Shown here: piece after piece, positions 50,454 through 59,391 of the stretch
Numbering within the stretch: position 1 is the first letter of the stretch
Layout: each line of letters opens with the position of its first letter
DNA from: Rhodococcoides kyotonense
Lineage (GTDB): Bacteria > Actinomycetota > Actinomycetes > Mycobacteriales > Mycobacteriaceae
Assembly (NCBI RefSeq): GCF_900188125.1
Contig: NZ_FZOW01000006.1
Span: 124,001 to 188,000, forward strand
Length of the DNA stretch: 64,000 bases
Direction of reading: 5' to 3'
Notes under the pieces: generated by a model
The model's database searches: none
Told to the model about the DNA's origin: nothing
The model's input: only the letters and a program-made list of their open reading frames with translations
Translations under genes and position numbers: made by a program

Positions 50454-51053
50454 ATGATCGAGGTTCTGTTCGTCCGGCACGGTCAACCCGTGTCCCATGT
50501 CCGTAACCCCGCCCTTGCACCTGCGGGAATCGCCGATGCCCGTCGACTCGCCACCTGGTTGCGTCACGAGCAGATCGACGCGATCGTCTCCAGCCCGTTC
50601 GTCCGCGCTCGACAGACTGCCGACGAGCTGGCGGCCGGGATGGAGCGCACCGTCGACCTCGTCCTGGAGGATCTACGGGAATGGGACGACGACATCAGCC
50701 CGGAGAACTACATGGCCCTCGAGGACATGGACCCGGACAACCCGCAACTGCGGGCGGTGTCGGAGGGTCGCTTCGAGGACTACGTTCCCGGCCTCGATCT
50801 GTCCAAGTTTCGCGTGCGGGCACGGTCGGCGCTCGAGCAGATCTTCGATCTATATCCGACGGGGCGAGTCATCGCCGTCGCTCACGGCGGCATCATCAAT
50901 GCAGCTGTAGCCGACGTACTGGAGATGCCGAAGACGTTCTGGCACAACCCTGCCTACACATCGGTGGCTCGGGTGCAGAAATTGGACTCCGGTGTCGTGG
51001 TCGTGGCGTCGATCAACGACACCGCACACCTCCGCGGCACGATCACGCGGTGA
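50454..51053 (+). CDS. Histidine phosphatase superfamily protein (phosphoglycerate-mutase-like), copy 1
   Basis: 199 residues. VRHGQ at 8-12 contains the phosphorylatable His, DAIVSSPFVRARQTA the second Arg, and VIAVAHGGIINA the second catalytic His. The acid motif is EWDDD. ATG 50454 sits in the same operon as the CoA ligase. Such enzymes dephosphorylate small molecules; with PEP-synthase-like phosphotransferases nearby, a phosphorylated intermediate is a possible substrate. Convergent with the MDR gene. Confidence 0.88.
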   Translation: MIEVLFVRHGQPVSHVRNPALAPAGIADARRLATWLRHEQIDAIVSSPFVRARQTADELAAGMERTVDLVLEDLREWDDDISPENYMALEDMDPDNPQLRAVSEGRFEDYVPGLDLSKFRVRARSALEQIFDLYPTGRVIAVAHGGIINAAVADVLEMPKTFWHNPAYTSVARVQKLDSGVVVVASINDTAHLRGTITR

Positions 51054-51067
51054 CACCGGCACTCTTT

Positions 51068-52081
51068 CTACAAGCGAACCAGCATCTTGCCGACATTGCC
51101 GCCGTTCAGCATGGACAAGAAGGCGTCGACCGCGTTGTCGAGCCCGTCGTGAACGGTGGACTCGGCTATCAGCGTGCCTGATGCCAGCCAACCGGTGACG
51201 CGGTCCTCGAATTCCGCTCGCAGATCCTCGTGGTCACGAACGATGAAGCCTCGTATGGTGATTCGTTTCAGAATGGCGCTCATCAGATGATCGATCCGGG
51301 GCTGGTCCGGTCCCCCGTTCGACATCATGCCGCACAGGGCCACCCGCCCACGTTGCCGAAGCGAAGACAGTGCGGCGACAAGATGATCGCCACCGACGTT
51401 GTCGAAGTAGAGGTCGAGGCCGTCCGGTGCCGCGGCACGCAGAGACGAACCGATCGGCCCGTCCCGGTAGTCGATGCTCGCATCGAAACCGAGTCGATCG
51501 GTCAACAGTGCCGCCTTGTCCGGTCCACCGGCGCTGCCGATCACACGTGACGCACCGAGCAACCGTGCGAATTGCCCTGCCGCACTTCCGACGGCACCTG
51601 CCGCTGCGGAGACGAACACCGTGTCAGCGGCCCGAAGCTCGCCTGCCCGTACGAGACCGCAGTACGCAGTGAACCCGGTCTGACCGAGAATTCCGAGCCA
51701 ATGATGCAGGTCGGTTCCGCGCGGATCGATCACGGCGGCAGCGGAGAGGTCGACCACAGCGTGTTCGCGCCACCCGAGCCGATGACGCACGTACGACCCG
51801 GCCGGTACGTCGTCGGTACCCTCGAGAACGACTCCGAGCGCAGACCCGTCGAGCGGCGCACCCACCTCGAAGTTGGTGGTGTAGTGCATCTCCGACGTTC
51901 CGAGTCGCCCGCGCATCGACGGATCGACGCTCATGAACAGGTTGCGGACCAACACCTGTCCGGGGCCCGGCCGCGGGACAGCAAGGTCGCGGACCTCGAA
52001 GTGCTCGGGGCGAGGATCACCCGAGGCCGGCCGCTCGGCCAGGAAGACCGCGCGACTCGTGGTCGCCGTATTCGTCGTCAT
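51068..52081 (-). CDS. NADP-dependent MDR-family oxidoreductase (CurA/leukotriene B4 dehydrogenase-like)
   Basis: 337-residue zinc-independent medium-chain reductase. RNLFMSVDPSMRGRLGTSEM and VLEGTDDVPAGSYVRHRLGW are the N-terminal signature, AAAGAVGSAAGQFARLLGAS the Rossmann motif and DLYFDNVGGDHLVAALSSL a family landmark. Relatives reduce alpha-beta double bonds of enones. Start ATG overlaps the stop of the phosphotransferase-like gene (ATGA), so the two act together. Confidence 0.92.
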   Translation of the reverse strand: MTTNTATTSRAVFLAERPASGDPRPEHFEVRDLAVPRPGPGQVLVRNLFMSVDPSMRGRLGTSEMHYTTNFEVGAPLDGSALGVVLEGTDDVPAGSYVRHRLGWREHAVVDLSAAAVIDPRGTDLHHWLGILGQTGFTAYCGLVRAGELRAADTVFVSAAAGAVGSAAGQFARLLGASRVIGSAGGPDKAALLTDRLGFDASIDYRDGPIGSSLRAAAPDGLDLYFDNVGGDHLVAALSSLRQRGRVALCGMMSNGGPDQPRIDHLMSAILKRITIRGFIVRDHEDLRAEFEDRVTGWLASGTLIAESTVHDGLDNAVDAFLSMLNGGNVGKMLVRL

Positions 52082-53826
52082 GGCAGTTCCACGATGGTGA
52101 CAGTGCCCTTCGAGCCGTCGATCTCCACGAGCGCACCGTTCGGGATGCGACGCGTCGCATTGGGAACACCTGCTGCACAGGGTATTCCGAGCTCACGACT
52201 CACGATCATCGCATGTGAGCCCATCGCGCCGACGTCGGTGATCGCGCCGGCCGACACCATGAACAACGGAGTCCACGACGGATCGGTTTGCGGAGCGACG
52301 AGAATCTCCCCGGCTTCGAACTCGTCGAGCTTCGCCATCGATGTGATCACGCGAGTACGACCGCGCGTGATACCGGGTGATGCACCCGAACCGTGCAGCA
52401 TCTCGCCTTGCTTCGCTGGTTCGACCGTCGAGTGACCTCGGCGGCCGAGTGTCGAGAGAGCCGGTAGTGGTTCACGTGTATCGAGGAACGTGGGCAGTTC
52501 GAGTCCGAACAGCTGCTTCCATTCTCGATGCCGCACTGCCAGAGTTTCTTTCATCGATTCCGGCGCGGTGGCGAGGGCGTCCAATTCGTCGTCGACCGCC
52601 ATGAAGACGTGGTCTGCCGATTCGAGGTGGCCGTCGGAATGCAGTCGCCGTCCGAGTTCTACGAGCGGAACCCTGGCCTCGTGGAGAACCTTGATGCAGT
52701 TGGTCTTCGCTCGTTCGCGCCATGCCGCGAACCGACGTGCGGATGCAAGCGCAGCCGTGAGCGTGGCCTGCCCCTCGTCGTCTTCACCGACGATCGCTCT
52801 CGCCTGTGCGAGCGCGTCCTCGGTGCTCGCCGCATGATCGGCACGTCGGTCGGACGGCGAGGCGGAGTCGTCCTGTAGCCGCAGCCTCTCGACGAGGCCG
52901 AAGACGAGCTGAGGCTGCGTCTCCCACGACACGGATCCGAGGTCCCACTCGTTCGGCCCGCGGTAGCCGAAATCGAGCAGGAATCTGTCCACCATGGCGT
53001 CGAACTTGCTGTCGAGTCCGGCGATTCGAGCACCGATTCCGTCGAGGCCCGCGTCGAAGACCTCCATCAGTTCGTCGTTGCTCCGCACGAGACGGCCCAG
53101 CTCCCACAGCGCGTAGGACGGGAGCGCCGAGTCGACGTCACCGGCCGCGCCGATGAGCGCGACGACGAGGTCCTGCCGATCGGCGCCCAACAACTGTCCG
53201 AGAACGGCGGGGCCGACGGCCGCACTGTTGGTCGCAACGACCTCGCCGCGCCACGCCACCCGCTCGAGGGGCATCACCGACCGGGCCCGGGCAACGAGTG
53301 CTGCCGGGGTCAGAGTCGCAAGGTCAGGTCGTTCACTGCGTAGCCGATCTGCGAGCACTCGATCCTCTTCGAGCTCGGGAAATGTCTCCGTGGACAGCGC
53401 CCACGCGTTCCGTTCCTTCAAACGGGCTGTCGCGTCGGCATTCTCGTCGTCGGGATGGCCGACGTAGGCGGGGATGTTCGGATCACCGCCGTAGAAGAGC
53501 TGGTCGACGAGTTCGACCGGAAGCCCGCCTCTGATTCCGACCAAGCGCGACATCGACAGATTGATGTAGAGGTGGCCGTAGAAGATGCCCGACGACGCAG
53601 CCACGTCCGGCTTCTCCGCGAGCGAGTAGCTGCCGAGGCTCGCGTAGCCGAAGTTCCACCCTGGCAGAATGTTCTGGATCCAGCCGAGATCCGCACCGAG
53701 TGGGGTGATGGGATCGGACAATACATCGCTCGCATTGAGGCGCGTGTACACCGGCAACCGAGTACTGGGAACGGTATCGACCAACCAACGCTGTTCGGCC
53801 ACTTCACTTCTCGTCTCTGTCGTCAC
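52078..53826 (-). CDS. RPH/phenylphosphate-synthase-like phosphotransferase component without ATP-grasp (copy 2)
   Basis: 582 residues, paralogue of 27187-28926 with the same layout: helical substrate-type domain (LDFGYRGPNEWDLGSVSW at about 280-297) and a C-terminal swivelling domain (GSGASPGITRGRTRVI, VGAMGSHAMIVSRELGIPCA, His538). IDGSKGTVTIVELP ends the protein. No ATP-grasp and no PEP barrel. The N-terminal regions of the two copies have diverged, suggesting different acceptors. First gene of a two-gene unit with an MDR reductase. Two TTAC motifs lie in the divergent gap to the SDR at 53961. Confidence 0.8.
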   Translation of the reverse strand: MTTETRSEVAEQRWLVDTVPSTRLPVYTRLNASDVLSDPITPLGADLGWIQNILPGWNFGYASLGSYSLAEKPDVAASSGIFYGHLYINLSMSRLVGIRGGLPVELVDQLFYGGDPNIPAYVGHPDDENADATARLKERNAWALSTETFPELEEDRVLADRLRSERPDLATLTPAALVARARSVMPLERVAWRGEVVATNSAAVGPAVLGQLLGADRQDLVVALIGAAGDVDSALPSYALWELGRLVRSNDELMEVFDAGLDGIGARIAGLDSKFDAMVDRFLLDFGYRGPNEWDLGSVSWETQPQLVFGLVERLRLQDDSASPSDRRADHAASTEDALAQARAIVGEDDEGQATLTAALASARRFAAWRERAKTNCIKVLHEARVPLVELGRRLHSDGHLESADHVFMAVDDELDALATAPESMKETLAVRHREWKQLFGLELPTFLDTREPLPALSTLGRRGHSTVEPAKQGEMLHGSGASPGITRGRTRVITSMAKLDEFEAGEILVAPQTDPSWTPLFMVSAGAITDVGAMGSHAMIVSRELGIPCAAGVPNATRRIPNGALVEIDGSKGTVTIVELP

Positions 53827-53841
53827 CGTAGGCCGGCGAAC

Positions 53842-53853
53842 CAGTTACTAGAC
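53842..53853. promoter_or_regulatory. TTAC motif near the copy 2 phosphotransferase start
   Basis: CAGTTACTAGAC, 16 nt upstream of the start at 53826 (-), resembles CAAGTTACTTGCC at 53913-53925 with one gap and one change. Confidence 0.3.
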
Positions 53854-53910
53854 ATCGAATTCACAAAACACTGTGACGTCCGACACTCTACATGCAAGAC
53901 TGTATCCGCT

Positions 53911-53925
53911 GGCAAGTTACTTGCC
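53911..53925. promoter_or_regulatory. Perfect TTACTTG palindrome (candidate operator)
   Basis: GGCAAGTTACTTGCC is a perfect inverted repeat with 7-bp arms around one base. It lies 36 nt upstream of ATG 53961 and between divergent genes. Related motifs precede several other units of the region, so it is the best candidate for the regulator's full site. Confidence 0.5.
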
Positions 53926-53960
53926 CGATTTCCTGACCGAATCTGCACAGGAGAACATCG

Positions 53961-54737
53961 ATGAAACTTCAAGACAGAGTTGTTGCGATCACCGGCGGTA
54001 CGCAGGGCATCGGTCGAGGAATCGCCGCAGCCGCGTTGGCGGAGGGAGCCAAGGTCTCGCTCAACGGCCGCTCGCGGGAGAAAGGCGACAAGGCCCTCGC
54101 CGATTTCGGCGTCGGAGATCGTGCTGTGTTCTTCCCCGGCGATGTCACGACACAATCGGACGTCGAGGACTTCGTCGAGCAGACGGTCGCCACATTCGGC
54201 CGCATCGACGTCCTGGTCAACAACGCAGGCGGCGCGAAAGACCTGCAGCCCACCGCCGAGCTCAGCGACGATGAGTGGACGCTCGTCATGAACTGGAATC
54301 TCAACTCGAACTTCTGGGCAACCCGGCGAGCACTGCAGCACATGCTGCCCAACAAGTACGGCCGCATCATCAACATCTCGTCGGTGGAAGGCAAGCACGG
54401 CAAACCCGTGTTCACCGCATACGTCGCGGCGAAGCACGCGATCAACGGCATGACCAAGTCGATCGCGCGTGAGGTCGGAACCGAGGGCATCACCGTCAAC
54501 TCGATCTGTCCAGGGTTGGTGATCACCGACATCATCAAGAACAACGGACCCGGCACCGCGAAGGCCATGGGAATGACGTTCGACGAGATGGTCGCGCTGT
54601 TCGCCGAGGAGTCGGCGATCAAACGGCCGAACACCGTCGAGGAAGTCGCCGCGATGGCGATCCTTCTCGCCTCCGATGCAGGCGCCGGAATCACCGGAGC
54701 CATCCTCAGCGTCGACGGCGGCACCGCGTCGTACTGA
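53961..54737 (+). CDS. Short-chain dehydrogenase/reductase, FabG-like
   Basis: 258-residue classical SDR. Cofactor motif TGGTQGIGRG with GRSRE after the second strand (Arg suggests NADP(H)), LVNNAGGAKD, catalytic Ser in NISSVEGKHG and Tyr/Lys in YVAAK; PGLVITDI follows. Probably oxidises or reduces a hydroxyacyl-CoA or other alcohol. Followed by the mycothiol-type isomerase gene 33 nt downstream on the same strand. Confidence 0.9.
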   Translation: MKLQDRVVAITGGTQGIGRGIAAAALAEGAKVSLNGRSREKGDKALADFGVGDRAVFFPGDVTTQSDVEDFVEQTVATFGRIDVLVNNAGGAKDLQPTAELSDDEWTLVMNWNLNSNFWATRRALQHMLPNKYGRIINISSVEGKHGKPVFTAYVAAKHAINGMTKSIAREVGTEGITVNSICPGLVITDIIKNNGPGTAKAMGMTFDEMVALFAEESAIKRPNTVEEVAAMAILLASDAGAGITGAILSVDGGTASY

Positions 54738-54770
54738 GCAGACCCGACCGGCCATCGAACGGAGAATGGA

Positions 54771-55565
54771 ATGAGCACAGCTGGACTGAGCGCCAGTCGC
54801 ACACTCGCAGAACGGTATTCGGTCGTCGTCCGCAGCCTGACCGCCGCCGAATGGTCGGCACCCAGCCGGTGTCCCGGCTGGTCCGTCAAGGATCTCGTCG
54901 CGCACACGGGCTCCAATTTCGGCGCGTTGGTCGACCCACCCGCCGCTGACCCGTCGGTCCCTGCACCGTCGACCGCGGAGGAGTTGCAGAACCGGCTGGT
55001 CGATGCGCGTCGGGACTGGTCGAGTACACAGGTCGCCGACGAGTTCCTGTCCAACCTCGAGGGCGCGATGGGTGTCCTCGAAGCGATGCAGGGCGACGAT
55101 CTGGCGTCGACCCCGATGGTTCTGACCGACCTGGGAACCTACCGTTCACATCAGCTTTCGGATGCATTTGCTTTCGACATGTGGTGCCACATGTATGTCG
55201 ATCTACTCGGGCCCGAGGGCCCAGTCGTGCGCGAGGTACCCGATGCCGAGCACGAACTGGTCCACACCGCCGTCGAGTGGATGTGGTCGGGACTACCGCA
55301 GATGTGCACCCCGGTGAGCACGGTTCTGGGCAGCCCCCTCGGCGTGCGCTTGACGGGCGCAGGCGGTGGAGAGTGGACCCTCCTGCCCGGTTCGGATCTG
55401 CTGACCGTGGAAGCGGGACCGACCACTGCCGACACGGTGATCACCTCGACTGCAACGGATTTCGTTATGTGGGGAACGACGCGCAGCCCGTGGCGACAGC
55501 ACGTGACGGTCGAGGGCGACTCGGTCTACGCCGAGAGGGTTCTCGATACCGTCGACATCATCTGA
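54771..55565 (+). CDS. Maleylpyruvate-isomerase-family (mycothiol-dependent/DinB-like) protein
   Basis: 264 residues with the N-terminal four-helix MDMPI/DinB-type fold (TAAEWSAPSRCPGWSVKDLV, VAHTGSNFGALV) whose histidines bind a divalent metal, and a C-terminal SCP2-like domain (GEWTLLPGSDLL, TDFVMWGTTRSPW). Members use mycothiol in isomerisation or thiol transfer in actinobacteria. Substrate unknown. Operon with the SDR; the last 8 nt overlap the convergent ThuA-like gene. Confidence 0.85.
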   Translation: MSTAGLSASRTLAERYSVVVRSLTAAEWSAPSRCPGWSVKDLVAHTGSNFGALVDPPAADPSVPAPSTAEELQNRLVDARRDWSSTQVADEFLSNLEGAMGVLEAMQGDDLASTPMVLTDLGTYRSHQLSDAFAFDMWCHMYVDLLGPEGPVVREVPDAEHELVHTAVEWMWSGLPQMCTPVSTVLGSPLGVRLTGAGGGEWTLLPGSDLLTVEAGPTTADTVITSTATDFVMWGTTRSPWRQHVTVEGDSVYAERVLDTVDII

Positions 55566-56361
55566 CTTCGGGTGCACGAACCTCTCGCTGGGCCGTCATC
55601 TCGCCGGTGACGGCCCAGGAGATGCACCGCGCGAGAATGGCGCGATACTCGGGAACCGGCCAACTCCCCCGATCCACTCGTCCCAGGTCGTCGATGCCCA
55701 GGTCTTGCACGTCGAACCGCCCCCTGCAGTGGCCGAGCGTGAAGTAACACACGGTTCCCGCTCCATGGTCCTTCGTGTACAGCACCGGCCTCGGCTCGTC
55801 CACGGTAGTGTGGCCCTCCTCGAAACCTGTTGACTCACCGACGAATCGAGTGTGCGCCAGTACGCGGATCGGAGGATGTAGCTCGCTGACGTACAGCTCG
55901 TCGACGGCGTCGAACGGCGCAATACCGGCGACGAGTGGATGATCGGGCTCGGTGATCTCGACCAGATACGGTGCGATCGGTGGATGGCCGAGGAACTGGC
56001 TTCCCAGGACGCCTGGGAGTCCTCCCAGCGTTCGAGGCGTCACGTACTTGCTCGGTGAACCAGGCGGTGTGCGGACGATGGCCGAGTTCGTGCCGTGAAG
56101 CGCCAGCCAGCGCCCACCACGCTCGACGAAGTCAGCCACAGCGATCTGCTGGCCGGTGTCCGGGATTCGGTTGCAGGTGTACGTGATCAGCAGGTCGGCC
56201 GAAGCAAGGGCATCCAGACAGTCGTAGTCCTCGAACACCCGAGTTCGGACGTTCTCGAATTCGCTCAGCGCCGACAGCAGTTGCAGCCGCGCGTAGTCGA
56301 AATCGTGCCACTGGCCGCCGCATACCACCACCGCATCGAGCCGGCCTGCTGGTCCCGACAT
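55558..56361 (-). CDS. ThuA-like domain protein, copy 1
   Basis: 267 residues from ATG 56361 with GAGG upstream. The class I glutamine-amidotransferase-like fold of ThuA is seen in DAVVVCGGQWHDFDYARLQL, ADLLITYTCNRIPDTGQQIA, GGRWLALHGTNSAI and VLYTKDHGAGTVCYFTLGHC. ThuA relatives occur in disaccharide and polyol utilisation loci; the biochemical role is poorly defined. It lies 19 nt behind the E3 gene on the same strand. A second, diverged copy is at 60997-61746. Confidence 0.82.
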   Translation of the reverse strand: MSGPAGRLDAVVVCGGQWHDFDYARLQLLSALSEFENVRTRVFEDYDCLDALASADLLITYTCNRIPDTGQQIAVADFVERGGRWLALHGTNSAIVRTPPGSPSKYVTPRTLGGLPGVLGSQFLGHPPIAPYLVEITEPDHPLVAGIAPFDAVDELYVSELHPPIRVLAHTRFVGESTGFEEGHTTVDEPRPVLYTKDHGAGTVCYFTLGHCRGRFDVQDLGIDDLGRVDRGSWPVPEYRAILARCISWAVTGEMTAQREVRAPEVR

Positions 56362-56380
56362 ACTCGCCTCTTCTCGTACC

Positions 56381-57781
56381 TCAACCGTGCGCGTGCAACG
56401 CCTTGCCTGCCAACGCGAGATGCGCCTCGCCCAATGCTTCTGCCTGGGTCGGATGCGCATGAATGTGCTGAGCGACGTCCTGCGCCGTCGCCTCCCAGTT
56501 GTAGATGAGCTGCGCCTCCCCGATCAGTTCCCCGACGCGCGCGCCGACCAGGTGAATACCGACGACAGGCCCGTCCGAACCCGCTCGAATCACCTTCACA
56601 CCGCCGGACGTCTTCAGGATTCGACTCTTACCGTTGCCTCCCAGGTCGTAGACGACCGCCGAGACCTCGCCATACGTCTCCGCGGCTTCGGCCTCGGTCA
56701 GACCGACCGAGGCGACCTCGGGGTTCGAATAGGTCACTCGTGGAATCCCCTTGTCGTTCACCGGAACACAGTCGAGCCCGGCCAGCTGCTCGGCAACGAG
56801 GATCCCGTGGGCGAATCCGCGATGCGCGAGCTGCGGTCCGGCCACGATGTCGCCCACCGCGAAGACTCCTGGTATCGACGTCTGCAGCCACTCGTCCACT
56901 GCCACGAACCCTCGATCGAGGTCGATCCCCGCTTCGACGAACCCCATGCCGTCGGTCCGCGGGCTTCTTCCGACCGCCACCAACATGAGATCCGCGTCGA
57001 TACTGCTGCCGTCCGCCAAGTCGACCGTCACTCCGCCACCAGCGCGATCGGCTACCGCGGTGAACGCCGTCTGGGTCCGTAACGTCAACCCGCGCTTGCG
57101 AAAAGCTCGCTCGACTTGCTTCGACGTCCACGAGTCCTCGGTCGGCAACAGAGTCGGTGCCGCCTCGACGATGGTGACCGCGGCGCCGAGAGAAGACCAG
57201 ACACTGGCGAACTCGCACCCGATGACGCCGCCGCCGAGCACCACGACACTGTCCGGAACCTCGCTCAGTTGCAGAGCACGGTCGCTGGTCACGACCGAGC
57301 CTGCGATGGTCAACCCCGGTAGCGATTTCGACTGCGACCCCGTCGCGAGAACGACAGACTCGCCGCGATACGTCGCAGTGCCCCCGGATGCGAGATCCAC
57401 CTCGACGGACCGTGCGCCGACCAGCCTGCCCCAACCGGAAACCACCTCGATCTCGCGCGATGCGACGAGACCCGTCAATCCCCGGTACAGCCCGGCGATC
57501 ACGTCGTCCTTGTAGCTGTTGACGGCGCTCATGTCGACACCGTCGAGCGTTGCCTTGATACCGAAACGTGCCGCCTCGCGCACGGAATCGGCGATCTCAG
57601 CGGCGTGCAGTAGCGCCTTGGTCGGGATGCACCCGTTGTGCAGGCAGGTTCCACCCAGTTTGTCGGCCTCGATCAAGATCACCGACAGACCCAATTGCGC
57701 CGCGCGGAGTGCGCAGGCGTATCCGCCCGAGCCACCGCCGAGAATCACCACGTCGGCTGTGCCGGTCGACTCGATGGTCAT
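56381..57781 (-). CDS. lpdA: Dihydrolipoyl dehydrogenase E3
   Basis: 466-residue flavoprotein reoxidising lipoamide with NAD+. FAD motif ILGGGSGGYACALRA, redox disulfide Cys46/Cys51 in GGTCLHNGCIPTKALL, VVLGGGVIGCEFASVW for NAD, GDIVAGPQLAHRGFAHG, and the C-terminal active-site HIHAHPTQAEALGE. It completes the E1/E2/E3 set whose other genes lie at 45219-48685. A separate E3 gene inside the region suggests that the complex is self-contained. Downstream of an SDR (57789-58550) on the same strand, 7 nt apart. Confidence 0.95.
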   Translation of the reverse strand: MTIESTGTADVVILGGGSGGYACALRAAQLGLSVILIEADKLGGTCLHNGCIPTKALLHAAEIADSVREAARFGIKATLDGVDMSAVNSYKDDVIAGLYRGLTGLVASREIEVVSGWGRLVGARSVEVDLASGGTATYRGESVVLATGSQSKSLPGLTIAGSVVTSDRALQLSEVPDSVVVLGGGVIGCEFASVWSSLGAAVTIVEAAPTLLPTEDSWTSKQVERAFRKRGLTLRTQTAFTAVADRAGGGVTVDLADGSSIDADLMLVAVGRSPRTDGMGFVEAGIDLDRGFVAVDEWLQTSIPGVFAVGDIVAGPQLAHRGFAHGILVAEQLAGLDCVPVNDKGIPRVTYSNPEVASVGLTEAEAAETYGEVSAVVYDLGGNGKSRILKTSGGVKVIRAGSDGPVVGIHLVGARVGELIGEAQLIYNWEATAQDVAQHIHAHPTQAEALGEAHLALAGKALHAHG

Positions 57782-57788
57782 GCCGGAC

Positions 57789-58550
57789 TCAGAAATCGAA
57801 CCGGTTGGTGAATCCGCCGTCGACCACCATGTTGATTCCGGTGATGTGACCGGCTGCAGGTGAGGACAGGAAGGTCACCGCGTTCGCAACGTCCTGCGCG
57901 GCACCCAGTTTGCCGAGCGACGCCGATTCCAGCGCCGCCTCGAAGAGGGCCGGTCGACTGTTCTGGATGGTTTCCCATGCGCCACCTTCGAAGTAGATGG
58001 GCCCGGGCGACACTGCGTTGACGCGAATTCCACTGGGACCCAATGCACGTGCCTGCGCCGACGAATGCTGCAACACCGCGGCCTTGAGTGCACCGTAGCT
58101 GTTCGCTGTCGTGATCGGGCCCGCCTCCAGCGCGGACGTGGTGCTGATGGTGACCACCGATGCCGCGTCGCTCGCCTCGAGGTGGGGCGTTGCCGACGAG
58201 ATGAAATTGACCAGACTCATCAGATCCACGTTGAAACTGTTCAGCCAGGCCTGCGGACCCTTGCCGGTGGCTGCCGACGCGTTGACCACGACGATGTCGA
58301 TGCCCCCGAGTGCGGCTGCCGCGTCGTCGACGAACGATGCCACGGCCGCAGCGTCGCCGACATCGACCGCCTGATGGAAAACCGTTCCTGCACCGGATAA
58401 TTCGTCGGCAACTTCGTCGAGATGTTCCTTGCCGCGAGCGCAGATTCCGACCGAGGCACCCTCGGCGAGCAGTGTTCTGGCAATCGACAGTCCGATTCCG
58501 CGACTCGCACCGCTGACCAGAGCGCGTTTTCCGGCGAGACCGAGATCCAT
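57789..58550 (-). CDS. Short-chain dehydrogenase/reductase
   Basis: 253-residue SDR opening MDLGLAGKRALVSGASRGIG. Cofactor motif SGASRGIG, VVNASAAT in place of the usual NNAG, catalytic Ser in TISTTSALEAG and Tyr/Lys in YGALK, then PGPIYFEGG. The family includes 3-oxoacyl reductases and alcohol dehydrogenases. First gene of the run SDR, E3, ThuA-like. Confidence 0.9.
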   Translation of the reverse strand: MDLGLAGKRALVSGASRGIGLSIARTLLAEGASVGICARGKEHLDEVADELSGAGTVFHQAVDVGDAAAVASFVDDAAAALGGIDIVVVNASAATGKGPQAWLNSFNVDLMSLVNFISSATPHLEASDAASVVTISTTSALEAGPITTANSYGALKAAVLQHSSAQARALGPSGIRVNAVSPGPIYFEGGAWETIQNSRPALFEAALESASLGKLGAAQDVANAVTFLSSPAAGHITGINMVVDGGFTNRFDF

Positions 58551-58622
58551 GTGCTGACTCCTTGATTGCTGAGGGCGCTACGCGCGCCGAGTGACGACGG
58601 TTCCCTGTGGGTGCTGCGGGAC

Positions 58623-59330
58623 TTACTGATTCATGGCTTCGACGTGGGTCTGGAAGTCGAGGACGTGAGAGAAATCGTTGATCGACTGCACGGCGCGGCG
58701 AGAGTCGGCCCCTCGCACCACACTGAGCGAGGTGTGATGTACACGCACAGGCATGTCGAGGCCGCTTCCGAGAGCATCTGCCAGCACCGCGTTGATGACT
58801 CCGCCGTGGCACGTCACCACGACACGCTCGCCCAGATGCGAGTCCACGATCGAGGCTATCTCGCCGAGCACTCGCGAACGGAACGCGTCTGCGTCCTCGG
58901 CATACGGGAATGCGTCGTAACGGCGGGTTCGGATATGGTCACGGAAGATCGTCGCGATCTCGTCGTGCGGAAGGACCTCGAACGGGGATCGGTCCTCTGG
59001 AAAGCGTTGCCACGGTTCGTATTCGGTGAGTCCTTGGCGTACGACGGGAGTCAGTGCATGGCGTTCGGCGATGGCAGTGCCGGTTCGGAGCGCGCGTCGG
59101 AGCGGTGAGCTGTACACCGCGTCGACGCGAGCGGTAGCCAGCCTGGTGGCGACCGCCCGAACTTGTCGTTCGCCGAGCTCGGACAGCGGCGGGTCCACTG
59201 TCTCTCCGACACTGAGTCCCTTGGTCAGTTTCTGCTCACCGTGACGGACGAGCACCAACTCGCACAACCCGGTCAACGGCGCGAACGGGTTGTCGAGATC
59301 GATGGACCGAGCGCGCGGCTGACTGAGCAT
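58623..59330 (-). CDS. Histidine phosphatase superfamily protein, copy 2
   Basis: 235 residues from ATG 59330 (MLSQPRARSIDLDNPF). LVRHGEQKLTKG contains the nucleophilic His, VDAVYSSPLRRALRTGTAIA the Arg pair and VVVTCHGGVINAVLADALGS the second His. Differs considerably from copy 1 at 50454, with a longer N-terminus. Probably a small-molecule phosphatase. Lies 72 nt upstream of the SDR/E3 unit and could be part of it. Confidence 0.86.
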   Translation of the reverse strand: MLSQPRARSIDLDNPFAPLTGLCELVLVRHGEQKLTKGLSVGETVDPPLSELGERQVRAVATRLATARVDAVYSSPLRRALRTGTAIAERHALTPVVRQGLTEYEPWQRFPEDRSPFEVLPHDEIATIFRDHIRTRRYDAFPYAEDADAFRSRVLGEIASIVDSHLGERVVVTCHGGVINAVLADALGSGLDMPVRVHHTSLSVVRGADSRRAVQSINDFSHVLDFQTHVEAMNQ

Positions 59331-59391
59331 GGTCCGAGTCAACCACAAACTATCGTCAGTCTAAAGATACTTGGAGAAAAAACTGCTGGAA

